A stretch of DNA of 57,636 nucleotides. Source: Bradyrhizobium sp. GTDB taxonomy: Bacteria; Pseudomonadota; Alphaproteobacteria; Rhizobiales; Xanthobacteraceae. The DNA lies in NCBI RefSeq assembly GCF_016213215.1, contig NZ_JACRAW010000148.1, positions 1 to 57,636 of the forward strand, written 5' to 3'. The notes beneath the pieces are model-generated. The model was not told the origin of the DNA. It did not search any database and was given only the letters and a program-made list of their open reading frames with translations. This document shows positions 17,032-25,697 of this stretch, piece by piece (the first letter of the stretch is position 1; each line of letters starts with the position of its first letter). The position numbers and the translations under genes were made by a program.

Positions 17032-17193
17032 ATGCACAAGTCTGCCTTCAAGGCCTTGTTCACCTTTTTCATCCTCGGCAGGGCCGAGAGGGCGCGGCTC
17101 GATTGGGAGCGGCGCGTGCTGGTTTTCTCGACCGCCGTCACGATCGGACTCGTTGCACTCTATGTGTTTGGCAAGGTGACTTCCCGCTGGTAA
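17032..17193 (+). CDS. Small hypothetical membrane protein
   Basis: The 53-residue frame has a charged middle (RAERARLDWERR, ~17-28) and one hydrophobic segment (~30-47). I do not recognise a family. It ends 32 bp before the cytochrome c gene in the same direction and might be co-transcribed with it. No ribosome-binding site is clear. It could be spurious. Confidence 0.45.
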   Translation: MHKSAFKALFTFFILGRAERARLDWERRVLVFSTAVTIGLVALYVFGKVTSRW

Positions 17194-17225
17194 GGAGCGA
17201 GGTGTCGCACCACGAGAGACGTCCG

Positions 17226-17561
17226 ATGCGAAGGTCCGGAATTGCCGTCCTGATGATCGGCTGCTTCACCGCCGCGAGCCACGCGCTCGACGCCGAGCAG
17301 CAGCACGGCAAGGAGCTGTTGCGGAAGATGTGCGGGCACTGCCACGCGGTGGGCTCGACCGGCGCGAGCCCGAACAGCTTGGCGCCTCCGTTTCGCAGCT
17401 TCGGCGAAGACAAGCTGTACGACAATGACTTCGCCCAGCGCCTGCAGGACGGGTTGAGCACCATACACCCGGACATGCCGACCTTCCGGTTCGACCGCGA
17501 GGATGCCGAGGCCGCCGTCAACTACATCAAGGCGATTCGGGAGCGGCGAAAGCCGAAATAG
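17226..17561 (+). CDS. Class I c-type cytochrome, periplasmic
   Basis: The 111-residue product has a signal peptide (~1-20, ending SHA) and one haem-binding CGHCH at 36-40. HPDMPTF at 81-87 supplies the likely sixth-ligand Met84. That is a small class I cytochrome c, which would shuttle electrons in the periplasm. ATG 17226 has GAGAG ten bases before it. The short size and lone position make the partner unknown. Confidence 0.88.
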   Translation: MRRSGIAVLMIGCFTAASHALDAEQQHGKELLRKMCGHCHAVGSTGASPNSLAPPFRSFGEDKLYDNDFAQRLQDGLSTIHPDMPTFRFDREDAEAAVNYIKAIRERRKPK

Positions 17562-17690
17562 GCTGCGGCTTGAGCGCGGCCGAGCCAGTGGCGCGCGCTC
17601 TGGAACCATCGTGGCGCATCCAAGTTGCGCCATGTCAGCTGATTCATGACCGCGGCGGCTTGGTGCTGCCGGGACAAACCTGCGTTCACG

Positions 17691-19112
17691 ATGTCCTCCG
17701 TCACGACCGAGCATGCCGATGGTCTGCCGCTGCCGCAACGCCGCTGGGCCATCCTTACCATAGCACTCGGTATCATCATGTCGGTCGTCGACGGCACGAT
17801 CGTCAACGTGGCGCTGCCGACCATCGCCGCTGACCTTGACGCCAGCCCCGCCTTCTCGATCTGGATCGTCAACGGCTATCAGCTCGCGATCACGATCTCG
17901 CTGTTGCCGATGGCCTCGCTCGGCGAAATCATCGGCTACCGTCGCGTCTATCTCGCCGGTCTGGTGCTGTTCACCCTGGCTTCCGCCCTGTGCGCGCTGT
18001 CGGACACGCTGCTGCTGTTGACGATCGCGCGCATCGCACAGGGATTTGGCGCGGCGGGCATCATGAGCGTCAACGCCGCGCTGGTGCGCTTCACCTATCC
18101 GCATGCCCTGCTTGGCCGCGGCATCGGCCTCAATGCGCTCGTGGTCGCCGTCTCCGCCGCCATCGGGCCGACACTTGCGGCAGGCATTCTGGCCGTCGGC
18201 AGCTGGCCATATCTGTTCGCGATCAACATGCCGATCGGCATCCTCGCCGCCGCGCTCGGGTGGCACTGCCTGCCCCACACGCGGAGAGCCGACCGCGCCT
18301 TCGACTGGCAAAGCGGAGGTCTTTCCGCCATCACGTTCGGGGTCGGCATTTTTGCGATCGACAGCGTCGGACATGGCGAGCCGCCCCTCACCTGCCTGAT
18401 CGAGTTCGGCATCGCCATCGTCGCTGGCGCTCTTTTGATTTATCGCGAGACCCATCTCTCGTCGCCGCTGCTTCCGGTCGACCTGCTGCGCAGTCCGGTA
18501 TTCGCGCTGTCGATCGCGACCTCGATCGCCTCGTTCTGCGGGCAGATGCTGGCCTTTGTCGCGATCCCCTTCTACCTTCAGAGCCGTTTCGGCTATTCCG
18601 CCGTTCAGATGGGCCTTCTGATCACGCCGTGGCCGATCGCGCTGGCCTTTGCCGCGCCGCTCGCCGGACGCCTCGTCGAGTTCTATCCGGCGGGCCTTCT
18701 GGGCGGGATCGGCCTCTTGCTGTTTGCCACAGGCCTCGCCGCCCTGGCGCTGCTGCCGGCTAGCCCCTCGCCGCTCGACGTGATCTGGCGCATGGCGCTC
18801 GCAGGGCTGGGCTTCGGCCTGTTCCAGACACCCAACAACCGCACCATGATCGCAGCCGCCCCGCGCGAGCGCGCCGGCGGCGCCAGCGGCATGCTCGGCA
18901 CGGCGCGCCTGTTGGGGCAGACGACCGGCGCGGCGCTGGTCGCGCTGTTTCTGGGGCGCTACCCGACCGATGGCACCCGCATGGCCCTGTTTGCTGCCGT
19001 CGGTTTTGCCCTCTGCGGGGCCACGCTGAGCATGCTCCGGCTGTCGCCGGCCGCGGCTCGCGGCGCCGAACATGTCCGGGTGCATGACGGGCAGCGGATG
19101 AAGGGGGATTAA
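17691..19112 (+). CDS. DHA2-family MFS multidrug exporter
   Basis: A 473-residue protein with 14 predicted hydrophobic segments, the DHA2 layout. Motif DGTIVNVALPTIAADL at ~35-50 is the hallmark of the first helix (motif D1), and GRGIGL with PLIGPTLAAGIL-like sequence the antiporter motif C. Family members export drugs, dyes or detergents in exchange for protons. ATG 17691 fits family alignments; the open frame begins earlier, at 17646. No regulator gene or membrane-fusion partner is adjacent, so the substrate is not inferable. Confidence 0.88.
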   Translation: MSSVTTEHADGLPLPQRRWAILTIALGIIMSVVDGTIVNVALPTIAADLDASPAFSIWIVNGYQLAITISLLPMASLGEIIGYRRVYLAGLVLFTLASALCALSDTLLLLTIARIAQGFGAAGIMSVNAALVRFTYPHALLGRGIGLNALVVAVSAAIGPTLAAGILAVGSWPYLFAINMPIGILAAALGWHCLPHTRRADRAFDWQSGGLSAITFGVGIFAIDSVGHGEPPLTCLIEFGIAIVAGALLIYRETHLSSPLLPVDLLRSPVFALSIATSIASFCGQMLAFVAIPFYLQSRFGYSAVQMGLLITPWPIALAFAAPLAGRLVEFYPAGLLGGIGLLLFATGLAALALLPASPSPLDVIWRMALAGLGFGLFQTPNNRTMIAAAPRERAGGASGMLGTARLLGQTTGAALVALFLGRYPTDGTRMALFAAVGFALCGATLSMLRLSPAAARGAEHVRVHDGQRMKGD

Positions 19113-19230
19113 TGGGTTCAGAACCTCCGGGCCCGGAGCAACCATCGTTCTATTCTGTCATCCCTCACAACCGCCCCCTTGCTCTCGCGCTACGGTTGCG
19201 CTTCACTACAGCCGGTTGGGGGACATCCGG

Positions 19231-19680
19231 ATGAAGTTTCGAGTTTTTTTGGTCGTGACGCTTGGCGTCACGCTCGCTGGTTGCGCGTCCGTCACGCGCG
19301 GCACGACAGAGAACATCGCCATTTCGTCGACGCCGTCAGGCGCCGAGGCCATCGTTTCCGGGCTCGATGCGCCGACGACGTGCGTCACGCCCTGCGCGGT
19401 CGTGGCCAAACGCAATGCCGACATCTCCGTGACCTTCCAGAAGGACGGATACGCGTCGCAGACCGTGCAACTCACCAAGGAGATACCCGGTAGCGGCGCG
19501 GCCGGCTTTGCGGGGAATCTCCTCCTCGGCGGTCTGGTGGGCATGGGCGTCGATGCCGCGACCGGCGCGGCGACCGACCACAAGCCGAACCCGGTGATCG
19601 TGACGCTGCAACCCTCGGCTCCGCCTCCGGTCGCACCGCGCAAGAAGCGTCCGGCGCGTGCCCCCGAGGCAGGCAGTTAA
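19231..19680 (+). CDS. Outer-membrane-type lipoprotein with PEGA-like domain
   Basis: A 149-residue precursor with a lipobox LAGC, so Cys18 would be lipidated. No Asp follows the Cys, favouring the outer membrane by the E. coli rule. The middle (ISSTPSGAEAIVSG...) has the PEGA signature of a beta-rich domain that binds surfaces or peptidoglycan-linked partners. A Gly-rich hydrophobic segment lies at ~93-113 and a basic tail at the end. CCGGATG-type spacing before ATG 19231 is weak. Function unknown. Confidence 0.8.
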   Translation: MKFRVFLVVTLGVTLAGCASVTRGTTENIAISSTPSGAEAIVSGLDAPTTCVTPCAVVAKRNADISVTFQKDGYASQTVQLTKEIPGSGAAGFAGNLLLGGLVGMGVDAATGAATDHKPNPVIVTLQPSAPPPVAPRKKRPARAPEAGS

Positions 19681-19692
19681 GTCTCGCAAACA

Positions 19693-19725
19693 AAAAGGCC
19701 GGCCTCTTCGGCCGGCCCTTTGATT
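19693..19725. terminator. Bidirectional terminator between lipoprotein gene and clpA
   Basis: GGCCGGC at 19698-19704 pairs with GCCGGCC around 19711-19717 over TCTTC; AAAAA precedes and TTTGATTTT follows. The arrangement serves both converging genes. Confidence 0.85.
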
Positions 19726-19740
19726 TTGGCGGTATTCGGA

Positions 19741-22143
19741 TCAGACCTTGACCAGCGGCCCCTTGGACGGTGAGCCCTTCGAGCCACCCGACTTGGGCTT
19801 GCGCGGCGGGGTTCGCTTGCGCGCACCGGGCAGCTTCTCCGGCTTCGGCGTGACCGGCCCTTCCACGAACTCGAAGCCGATCTTGTCCGCCGTCGGATCC
19901 GCCTCGTCTTTGACCAGGACGACGCGGACATGGCCGCCACCCTTCAGCTTGCCGAACAGCACCTCGTCCGCCAGCGGCTTCTTGATGTGCTCCTGGATCA
20001 CGCGGGCCATCGGCCGCGCGCCCATCTGCTCGTCATATCCGTGCTGGATCAGCCAGGCCTTGGCGGACTCCGACAGTTCGATCGTGACGTCGCGATCGCC
20101 GAGCTGGGCCTCAAGCTGGAGTACGAACTTCTCCACCACCATGCCGATCACGTCGGCATTCAGATGGGCGAAGGAGACGATGGCGTCCAGCCGGTTGCGG
20201 AACTCGGGCGCGAACTGCCGGTTGATCGCCTCGTGGTCGTCGCCTTCCCGCTTGGTGCGGGTGAAGCCGAAGGCTTGCCTTGCGAGATCAGCCGCGCCGG
20301 CATTGGTGGTCATAATCAGGATCACGTTGCGGAAGTTGACCTGCTTGCCGTTGTGGTCGGTGAGCCGGCCGTGGTCCATGATCTGCAGCAGCACGTTGTA
20401 AAGGTCGGGATGCGCCTTCTCGATTTCATCGAGCAGCACCACGCAGTGCGGGTGCTGGTCGACCCCGTCGGTGAGCAGACCGCCCTGGTCGAAGCCGACA
20501 TAGCCGGGAGGGGCGCCGATCAGGCGCGACACGGTGTGTCGTTCCATGTATTCGGACATGTCGAAGCGCAGCAGTTCCACGCCGAGCGACGCGGCGAGCT
20601 GCTTTGCGACCTCGGTCTTGCCGACGCCGGTCGGTCCGGAGAACAGGTAGCAGCCGATCGGCTTCTCGGGCTCGCGCAGGCCTGCCCGCGCCAGCTTGAT
20701 CGAGGCAGCCAGCGACTCGATCGCCTTGTCCTGACCGAACACCACGCGCTTGAGCGTTTGCTCCAGATGCTTCAACACCTCGGCATCGTCCTTGGACACG
20801 CTCTTGGGCGGGATCCGCGCCATGGAAGCGATCGTGGTCTCGATCTCCTTGAGGCCGATCGTTTTCTTGCGCTTGCTCTCGGCGACCAGCATCTGAGCCG
20901 CGCCCGACTCGTCGATCACGTCGATGGCCTTGTCCGGCAGCTTGCGGTCATGGATGTAGCGCGAGGACAGCTGCACCGCGGCCTCGATGGCCTCATTGGT
21001 GTATTTCAGCCGGTGGTAATCCTCGAAATAGGGCTTCAGTCCCTTCAGGATCGCGATCGCGTCCTCGACCGTCGGCTCGTTGATGTCGATCTTCTGGAAC
21101 CGCCGCACCAGCGCGCGGTCCTTCTCGAAGTGCTGACGATACTCCTTGTAGGTCGTCGAGCCCATGCAGCGGATGGTGCCGGAAGCGAGCGCCGGCTTCA
21201 GGAGGTTGGAAGCGTCCATCGCGCCGCCGGAGGTCGCCCCTGCCCCGATCACGGTATGGATCTCGTCGATGAACAGGATGGCGCTCGGATGCGCCTCCAG
21301 TTCCTTCAACACCTGCTTCAATCGCTCTTCGAAGTCGCCGCGATAGCGCGTGCCCGCTAGCAACGTGCCCATGTCGAGCGAGAACACGGTGGCGGTGGCC
21401 AGAACTTCCGGAACCTCGCTGTCGACGATGCGCTTGGCCAGCCCCTCCGCGATCGCGGTCTTGCCGACGCCGGCTTCGCCGACGAACAGCGGGTTGTTCT
21501 TCTGCCGGCGGCACAGCACCTGGATCGCGCGGTTGATCTCGGAATTACGGCCGATGACCGGATCGATCTTGCCGTCGCGCGCCTTCTTGTTGAGGTTGAC
21601 GCAATAGGTATCGAGCGCCTCGCCTTTCTTCTTGGAGTCCTCGTTGCCCTTGCTCTCGGTCTCCTCGTCGACGCCGCGCACCGGCCGCGCCTCGGAGACG
21701 CCGGGCCGCTTGGCGATGCCGTGACTGATGTAGTTGACCGCGTCGTAGCGCGTCATGTCCTGCTCCTGCAGGAAATAGGCGGCGTGGCTTTCGCGCTCGG
21801 CGAAGATCGCGATCAGGACGTTGGCGCCAGTCACCTCCTCGCGGCCGGAGGACTGCACGTGGATCACCGCGCGCTGGATCACGCGCTGGAAGCCGGCGGT
21901 CGGCTTGGCGTCGTCCGCGCCGTCGGTGACGAGATTTTCGAATTCGGTCTCGAGGTAGTTGACGAGACTGGAACGCAGCTTGTCGAGGTCGACGCTGCAC
22001 GCACGCATGACGGCAGCCGCATCCGAGTCATCGATCAGCGACAGCAGGAGATGTTCGAGCGTCGCGTATTGGTGATGACGTTCGTTCGCGATCGCCAGTG
22101 CACGATGCAGGGATTGTTCAAGGCTTTGGGAAAAAGTCGGCAT
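19741..22143 (-). CDS. clpA: ATP-dependent Clp protease ATP-binding subunit ClpA
   Basis: The 800-residue AAA+ unfoldase has an N-terminal Clp_N repeat domain (~1-145), a first ATPase domain with GEAGVGKTA (~222-230) and a second with GPTGVGKTE (~506-514). ClpP-binding IGL-type loop and C-terminal D2-small domain are present; the tail (~770-800) is Lys/Pro/Ser-rich. It unfolds proteins and feeds ClpP, and takes N-degron substrates through ClpS, whose gene lies 261 bp upstream on the same strand. ATG 22143 is the start. This is the standard length for alphaproteobacterial ClpA. Confidence 0.97.
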   Translation of the reverse strand: MPTFSQSLEQSLHRALAIANERHHQYATLEHLLLSLIDDSDAAAVMRACSVDLDKLRSSLVNYLETEFENLVTDGADDAKPTAGFQRVIQRAVIHVQSSGREEVTGANVLIAIFAERESHAAYFLQEQDMTRYDAVNYISHGIAKRPGVSEARPVRGVDEETESKGNEDSKKKGEALDTYCVNLNKKARDGKIDPVIGRNSEINRAIQVLCRRQKNNPLFVGEAGVGKTAIAEGLAKRIVDSEVPEVLATATVFSLDMGTLLAGTRYRGDFEERLKQVLKELEAHPSAILFIDEIHTVIGAGATSGGAMDASNLLKPALASGTIRCMGSTTYKEYRQHFEKDRALVRRFQKIDINEPTVEDAIAILKGLKPYFEDYHRLKYTNEAIEAAVQLSSRYIHDRKLPDKAIDVIDESGAAQMLVAESKRKKTIGLKEIETTIASMARIPPKSVSKDDAEVLKHLEQTLKRVVFGQDKAIESLAASIKLARAGLREPEKPIGCYLFSGPTGVGKTEVAKQLAASLGVELLRFDMSEYMERHTVSRLIGAPPGYVGFDQGGLLTDGVDQHPHCVVLLDEIEKAHPDLYNVLLQIMDHGRLTDHNGKQVNFRNVILIMTTNAGAADLARQAFGFTRTKREGDDHEAINRQFAPEFRNRLDAIVSFAHLNADVIGMVVEKFVLQLEAQLGDRDVTIELSESAKAWLIQHGYDEQMGARPMARVIQEHIKKPLADEVLFGKLKGGGHVRVVLVKDEADPTADKIGFEFVEGPVTPKPEKLPGARKRTPPRKPKSGGSKGSPSKGPLVKV

Positions 22144-22404
22144 TCGCGTCCTCTGTGGCCCCCGCCATCATGATCGCCGTTGCCCGGTCAGGCAACAACA
22201 ACCTTTGTCAAATATAGTTATACAAGATCGCGGCGAAAGACCGGTTCCGCGACTCATACCGTCGACGCCATTTTCGATGCAAAACCCGTTCCTATTTGGG
22301 CGGGATGTCATGCCGACGCCAAATTCTTAATGCTCGCGAGCGGCTGTCCGCCTGCTCGCGGCCACTTCAGATCGGGATGGGTCAAATCGGCCTTCAGCGC
22401 GCGG

Positions 22405-22737
22405 CTATTTCTTTTCCATCACGCATTGGAGAGGATGCTGATGCTTGCGCGCGAAATCCATCACCTGCGTCACCTTGGTCTCGGCGATCTCGTAGGTGAA
22501 GATGCCGCACTCCCCGATCCCGTGATGGTGGACGTGCAGCATGATCTTGGTCGCGGACTCGATGTCCTTGTTGAAAAACCTCTCCAGCACATGAACGACG
22601 AACTCCATCGGCGTGTAGTCGTCGTTCAGGATGAGAACCCGGTACAGGTTGGGCCGCTTGGCTTTCGGCTTGACCTTGGTGATCACCGAAGTGGTCGGCC
22701 CCGAACTGCCGCCGGAGCGACGGTCGTCCTGCCCCAT
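22405..22737 (-). CDS. clpS: ATP-dependent Clp protease adaptor ClpS
   Basis: A 110-residue adaptor. The N-degron pocket and ClpA-contact elements are present: NDDYTPMEFVV at 38-48, HVHHHG at 68-73 and the end QHPLQCVMEKK. It recognises Leu, Phe, Tyr or Trp N-termini and delivers substrates to ClpAP. The start is not sure: ATG 22737 gives the usual length with a disordered 25-residue tail; ATG 22803 would add 22 residues. A 261-bp gap separates it from clpA on the same strand. Confidence 0.93.
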   Translation of the reverse strand: MGQDDRRSGGSSGPTTSVITKVKPKAKRPNLYRVLILNDDYTPMEFVVHVLERFFNKDIESATKIMLHVHHHGIGECGIFTYEIAETKVTQVMDFARKHQHPLQCVMEKK

Positions 22738-23219
22738 CCGGGATCCGGTGACTGAAACGGCGGCTGACGCCGGTAGATCAAGGCTGGAAGTTAGTTGCGG
22801 CATGGCACAGGCGTTCAAATTCCCCACGGAAGCGAGGATAGCCATCCCGGCGCTGCCCCTCCTTCCGGAGCCTCCCCAGGCGCGCTATCTGCGGATCGCC
22901 GCTCCCGACCGATCCGGCGCAGCCGGGTCGATGGCCAGAATATGGGCCGGCCACCGGCTCGCCGCAAGCGTGCAAAGGCACCATCCGATGCGGCAGCAAC
23001 GGCCGATTCCCATTCAGCGATCCGGGGCAAGGTTAATCAATCCCGACCGGTTTGACAAAAACTTCAGCGGTGCGATTTAGGCCAAATTGACAAGGGAACC
23101 CGCTTTTCGAGGCTGGATCTCCCGATGGGTGGATTCCCCCGAGTTTATGAGATCAGATTTACCGAGCGTTCAACCGCCGGCGCGACAACTCGCCGAACGG
23201 TAGAAATCCGGAGATCCTC
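22738..23219. other. Intergenic gap between divergent clpS and vWA/Tad gene
   Basis: 482 bp. Near the right end, CGGAGATCCTC directly precedes the vWA gene start, and TTGACA at 23052-23057 with TTTAGG 18 bp later is a weak candidate promoter. Short open frames exist on both strands but none has coding-like codon use or a start signal. No repeat was recognised. Confidence 0.5.
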
Positions 23220-24875
23220 ATGCCCCGCGTTTCCGTCCCGCGTTCTCTCCTCGCCCGGTTCGCATCGGCCGAACACGGCAATATTGCCGTCATTTTCGCC
23301 ATCGCGCTGATACCGGTCCTAACTCTTATCGGCGCGGCGATAGACTATAGCCGCGCGGTCAGGGCCCGCACGTCAATGCAGTCGGCGCTCGACTCCGCGG
23401 CGTTGATGGTCGCAAAGGACTTGAATGCAGGAACGATCACGGAGGCGGACATCGAGAGCAAGGCAAGACTCTATTTCCAGGGTCTCTACGTGCCGAAGGA
23501 CGCCATCTACTCAACCGCTGATATCCGCGCGACCTATACGGCGAAAGACGACAAGGGCGCCTCGAATATCGTGATGAACGCGTCCGGATACATCTACACC
23601 GAATTCATGAAGCTGACCGGGTTCCAGACGATGGAGTTCAGCACGAAATCAACCTCGAAGTGGGGCGACACGCGCTTGCGCGTGGCGCTGGCGCTCGACA
23701 CCACCGGATCGATGTCGTCAGACGAGAAGATGCCGAACCTGAAGAGCGCCGCCAAGACCATGGTCGATCAGCTCAGCAACCTGAACCACACAACCGGCGA
23801 CGTTTACATTTCGCTGATCCCGTTCTCGCGGGACGTGAATATCGGTTCTGGCAACACCACCTATGTCAACTGGGACAAGTGGGAATCCGAGCCTGCCAAC
23901 ATCAAGACGACGAAGCCCGCGAACTGGCAGAATTATGGTCCCGGTTCGAAATGCCCGTTCAGTAGTCAATCCCATGGTTTTCGCTGTGTGACCACGCCGG
24001 TTAACGGCAGCGCCTCGACGAGCACGATCCCTTCAAGCGGCACTTACAAGGGTTACATCTGCCCGGGCCTCGATAATTCCAGCCGCAACTATTACAACGG
24101 CTGCTATAGCAGCGTCGACCTGGGCACGACCACGACTCGCACCTTCTGCACCGGCGGAAGCTGCAGCTGCAGCTTCGACAAGGGCATGATCGGTGGAACC
24201 GGCAGCACGTGCTCCTGCAACACTGTTAACTGGACTAAGACCTGTACGGAGACCGTTCGCAATTACAAGCACGACTGGGTGATCAACGATCACAGCACCT
24301 GGAACGGTTGCGTGATCGACCGCGATCAGAACTACGACACCACGAAAGACGTGCCGACACTCGGCGATCCCGCGAAGATGTTTTATGCCGAACAATACGC
24401 CTCCTGCTCCCCCGCCCTGACCGCGATGAGCAACTCCTGGAGCGCGCTGAAGTCCAGCATCGACGGCCTCTACCCGGCGGGCAACACCAACCAGGCTATC
24501 GGCGCCGCATGGGGTTGGTTCTCGCTAAGTCAGACCGCCCCACTGTCGGCTCCGTCAAAGGAAAACGGTTACAGCTACCAGGATTATCTCGTGCTCGTGT
24601 CAGACGGCATGAACACGCAAAATCGCTGGACTTCTGATCAAAACACGATCGACGCCCGCCAGAAGATTCTCTGCGACAACATCAAGAAGGCCAACGTCCA
24701 GATCTTCGCCATCCAGATCAATACCAGCACGAGCAGCCCCGATCCGACTTCGGCCGTACTGCAATACTGCGCAAGCAGCCCGGCCTACTTCCAGATGATC
24801 ACCTCGGCCGGCCAGACCGCAGCCGCGTTCCAGAACGTGACGACACAGATCAGCCGGTTGCACGTGGCGCAGTAG
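23220..24875 (+). CDS. Tad/TadG-like pilus assembly protein with vWA domain
   Basis: A 551-residue protein. Residues ~14-48 are the TadE/TadG-type N-terminus (GNIAVIFAIALIPVLTLIGAAIDYSR), a single membrane segment. A vWA domain begins near 150 with MIDAS DTTGSMS at 160-166 and ends with LVSDGMN in the third-quarter region and a Rossmann-like end. Between its first and later parts is a Cys-rich insert (~240-370, 11 cysteines, several as CxC, with many Ser/Thr/Gly). The family sits at the cell surface or periplasm in Tad pilus loci, but no other tad gene is near. CGGAG before ATG 23220. Confidence 0.85.
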   Translation: MPRVSVPRSLLARFASAEHGNIAVIFAIALIPVLTLIGAAIDYSRAVRARTSMQSALDSAALMVAKDLNAGTITEADIESKARLYFQGLYVPKDAIYSTADIRATYTAKDDKGASNIVMNASGYIYTEFMKLTGFQTMEFSTKSTSKWGDTRLRVALALDTTGSMSSDEKMPNLKSAAKTMVDQLSNLNHTTGDVYISLIPFSRDVNIGSGNTTYVNWDKWESEPANIKTTKPANWQNYGPGSKCPFSSQSHGFRCVTTPVNGSASTSTIPSSGTYKGYICPGLDNSSRNYYNGCYSSVDLGTTTTRTFCTGGSCSCSFDKGMIGGTGSTCSCNTVNWTKTCTETVRNYKHDWVINDHSTWNGCVIDRDQNYDTTKDVPTLGDPAKMFYAEQYASCSPALTAMSNSWSALKSSIDGLYPAGNTNQAIGAAWGWFSLSQTAPLSAPSKENGYSYQDYLVLVSDGMNTQNRWTSDQNTIDARQKILCDNIKKANVQIFAIQINTSTSSPDPTSAVLQYCASSPAYFQMITSAGQTAAAFQNVTTQISRLHVAQ

Positions 24876-24907
24876 ACGGAAACGACGAACGAACTCAGAT
24901 AAAAAAA

Positions 24908-24934
24908 GCCCGGCTGCATCAGCCGGTCTTTTTG
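24908..24934. terminator. Bidirectional terminator between vWA/Tad gene and phasin gene
   Basis: CCGGCTG pairs with CAGCCGG over a CAT loop, with AAAAAAA before it and TTTTT after it. Both converging genes should end here. Confidence 0.9.
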
Positions 24935-24959
24935 CTTGGAAGTTTTCCGTCAGGAAGTC

Positions 24960-25304
24960 TTAGTGGGTCGTCGCGGTCGGGGCGAACTTGGAAACCAGCG
25001 TCTCGACCGGCTTGAAGGCGTGCTTGGCGAGGTCGCCATAGAGGCCCGCGATCTTCTGCGACTCGGCAACGAAGGTCTCGTAGGCCGAGCGAGCAAAGTC
25101 CGACTGCGCTTCGAGCGCCTTGTCCAGCGACTTCACGCTCGAGAGCTTCTCGACGAAGGACTTGGTGTCCTCAAAGGACTTCTTGGTGAAGTCGCCATAG
25201 GCGCTTGCGATCGCCTGGATGCCGTTCTGCACCGAGGTGGCGGAAGCGAGGACCGTCTCGAACTGCTCCTTGCCGTAATTCTGAATGTCGTCAACTTTGA
25301 ACAT
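24960..25304 (-). CDS. Phasin
   Basis: A 114-residue, all-helical, Lys/Glu-rich protein with no cysteine, matching the Phasin_2 family (MFKVDDIQNYGKEQFE at the start, LAKHAFKPVETLVSKFAP near the end). Phasins coat polyhydroxybutyrate granules in the cytoplasm and control their size and number. AAGGATCC just before ATG 25304 is a good ribosome-binding site. The gene has a near-perfect promoter overlapped by two sites of the PhaR type (25375-25386 and 25401-25415), so PhaR repression until granules form is likely. Confidence 0.93.
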   Translation of the reverse strand: MFKVDDIQNYGKEQFETVLASATSVQNGIQAIASAYGDFTKKSFEDTKSFVEKLSSVKSLDKALEAQSDFARSAYETFVAESQKIAGLYGDLAKHAFKPVETLVSKFAPTATTH

Positions 25305-25367
25305 GTGGATCCTTTCCCAGACTGTCGTGCCGATCGGCCGGGAAGGTCCCGGCTCCCTGACGCTGCC

Positions 25368-25395
25368 TATTTAGTGCACTGCACAAAAAAGTCAA
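25368..25395 (-). promoter_or_regulatory. Phasin promoter
   Basis: On the minus strand TTGACT (25395-25390) and TAAATA (25373-25368) are 16 bp apart, close to the sigma-70 consensus, and stand ~65 bp before the start codon. Confidence 0.75.
25375..25386. promoter_or_regulatory. PhaR-type site 1 in the phasin promoter
   Basis: TGCACTGCACAA matches TGCRNYGCASMA, which I recall as the PhaR recognition motif reported for Bradyrhizobium diazoefficiens. It fills the spacer between the -35 and -10, ideal for repression. Confidence 0.75.
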
Positions 25396-25400
25396 GAATC

Positions 25401-25415
25401 TTGTGCATCGCACAA
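25401..25415. promoter_or_regulatory. PhaR-type site 2 upstream of the phasin promoter
   Basis: TTGTGCATCGCACAA is a 6-bp perfect inverted repeat with 3-bp spacer. Both strands contain TGC-NNN-GCA followed by CAA, matching the recalled motif. It begins 5 bp upstream of the -35. Confidence 0.75.
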
Positions 25416-25697
25416 ATGCAATCGAAATGAGCAGAAAACCCCGGGGATTTACGCAAGGGTTCCTTAAGGCTTTGGAAACTCGCGCCCCGTACCCTGATTC
25501 CCGGACGTGGTTACCTTCCGACACGCGGTCAAAAGCCGCTCTGGAACATAAGCTTAGCGAGAGCCGCGGCTTGAGCCTTCGGCCTCTGGCGCGAGCGAAA
25601 CGCGTATCGGAGGGGTCAGACAGGAAGATCACGGGCCAGATGGGCACAATTTTGCCTCACGGACCGGTGATCAAGTCAGAAACGGGGACGGGGTTTC
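25416..25697. other. Gap between phasin promoter and DacF-like gene
   Basis: 282 bp with no convincing gene. GGGACGGGGTTTC before ATG 25698 could serve as the ribosome-binding site. Promoter elements for the downstream gene were not identified with confidence. Confidence 0.45.

Noticed and set aside
17160..19145. Long minus-strand frame over the MFS gene (661 codons)
   Set aside because: Antisense to a clear membrane protein; the sequence is low-complexity charged residues without a known fold.
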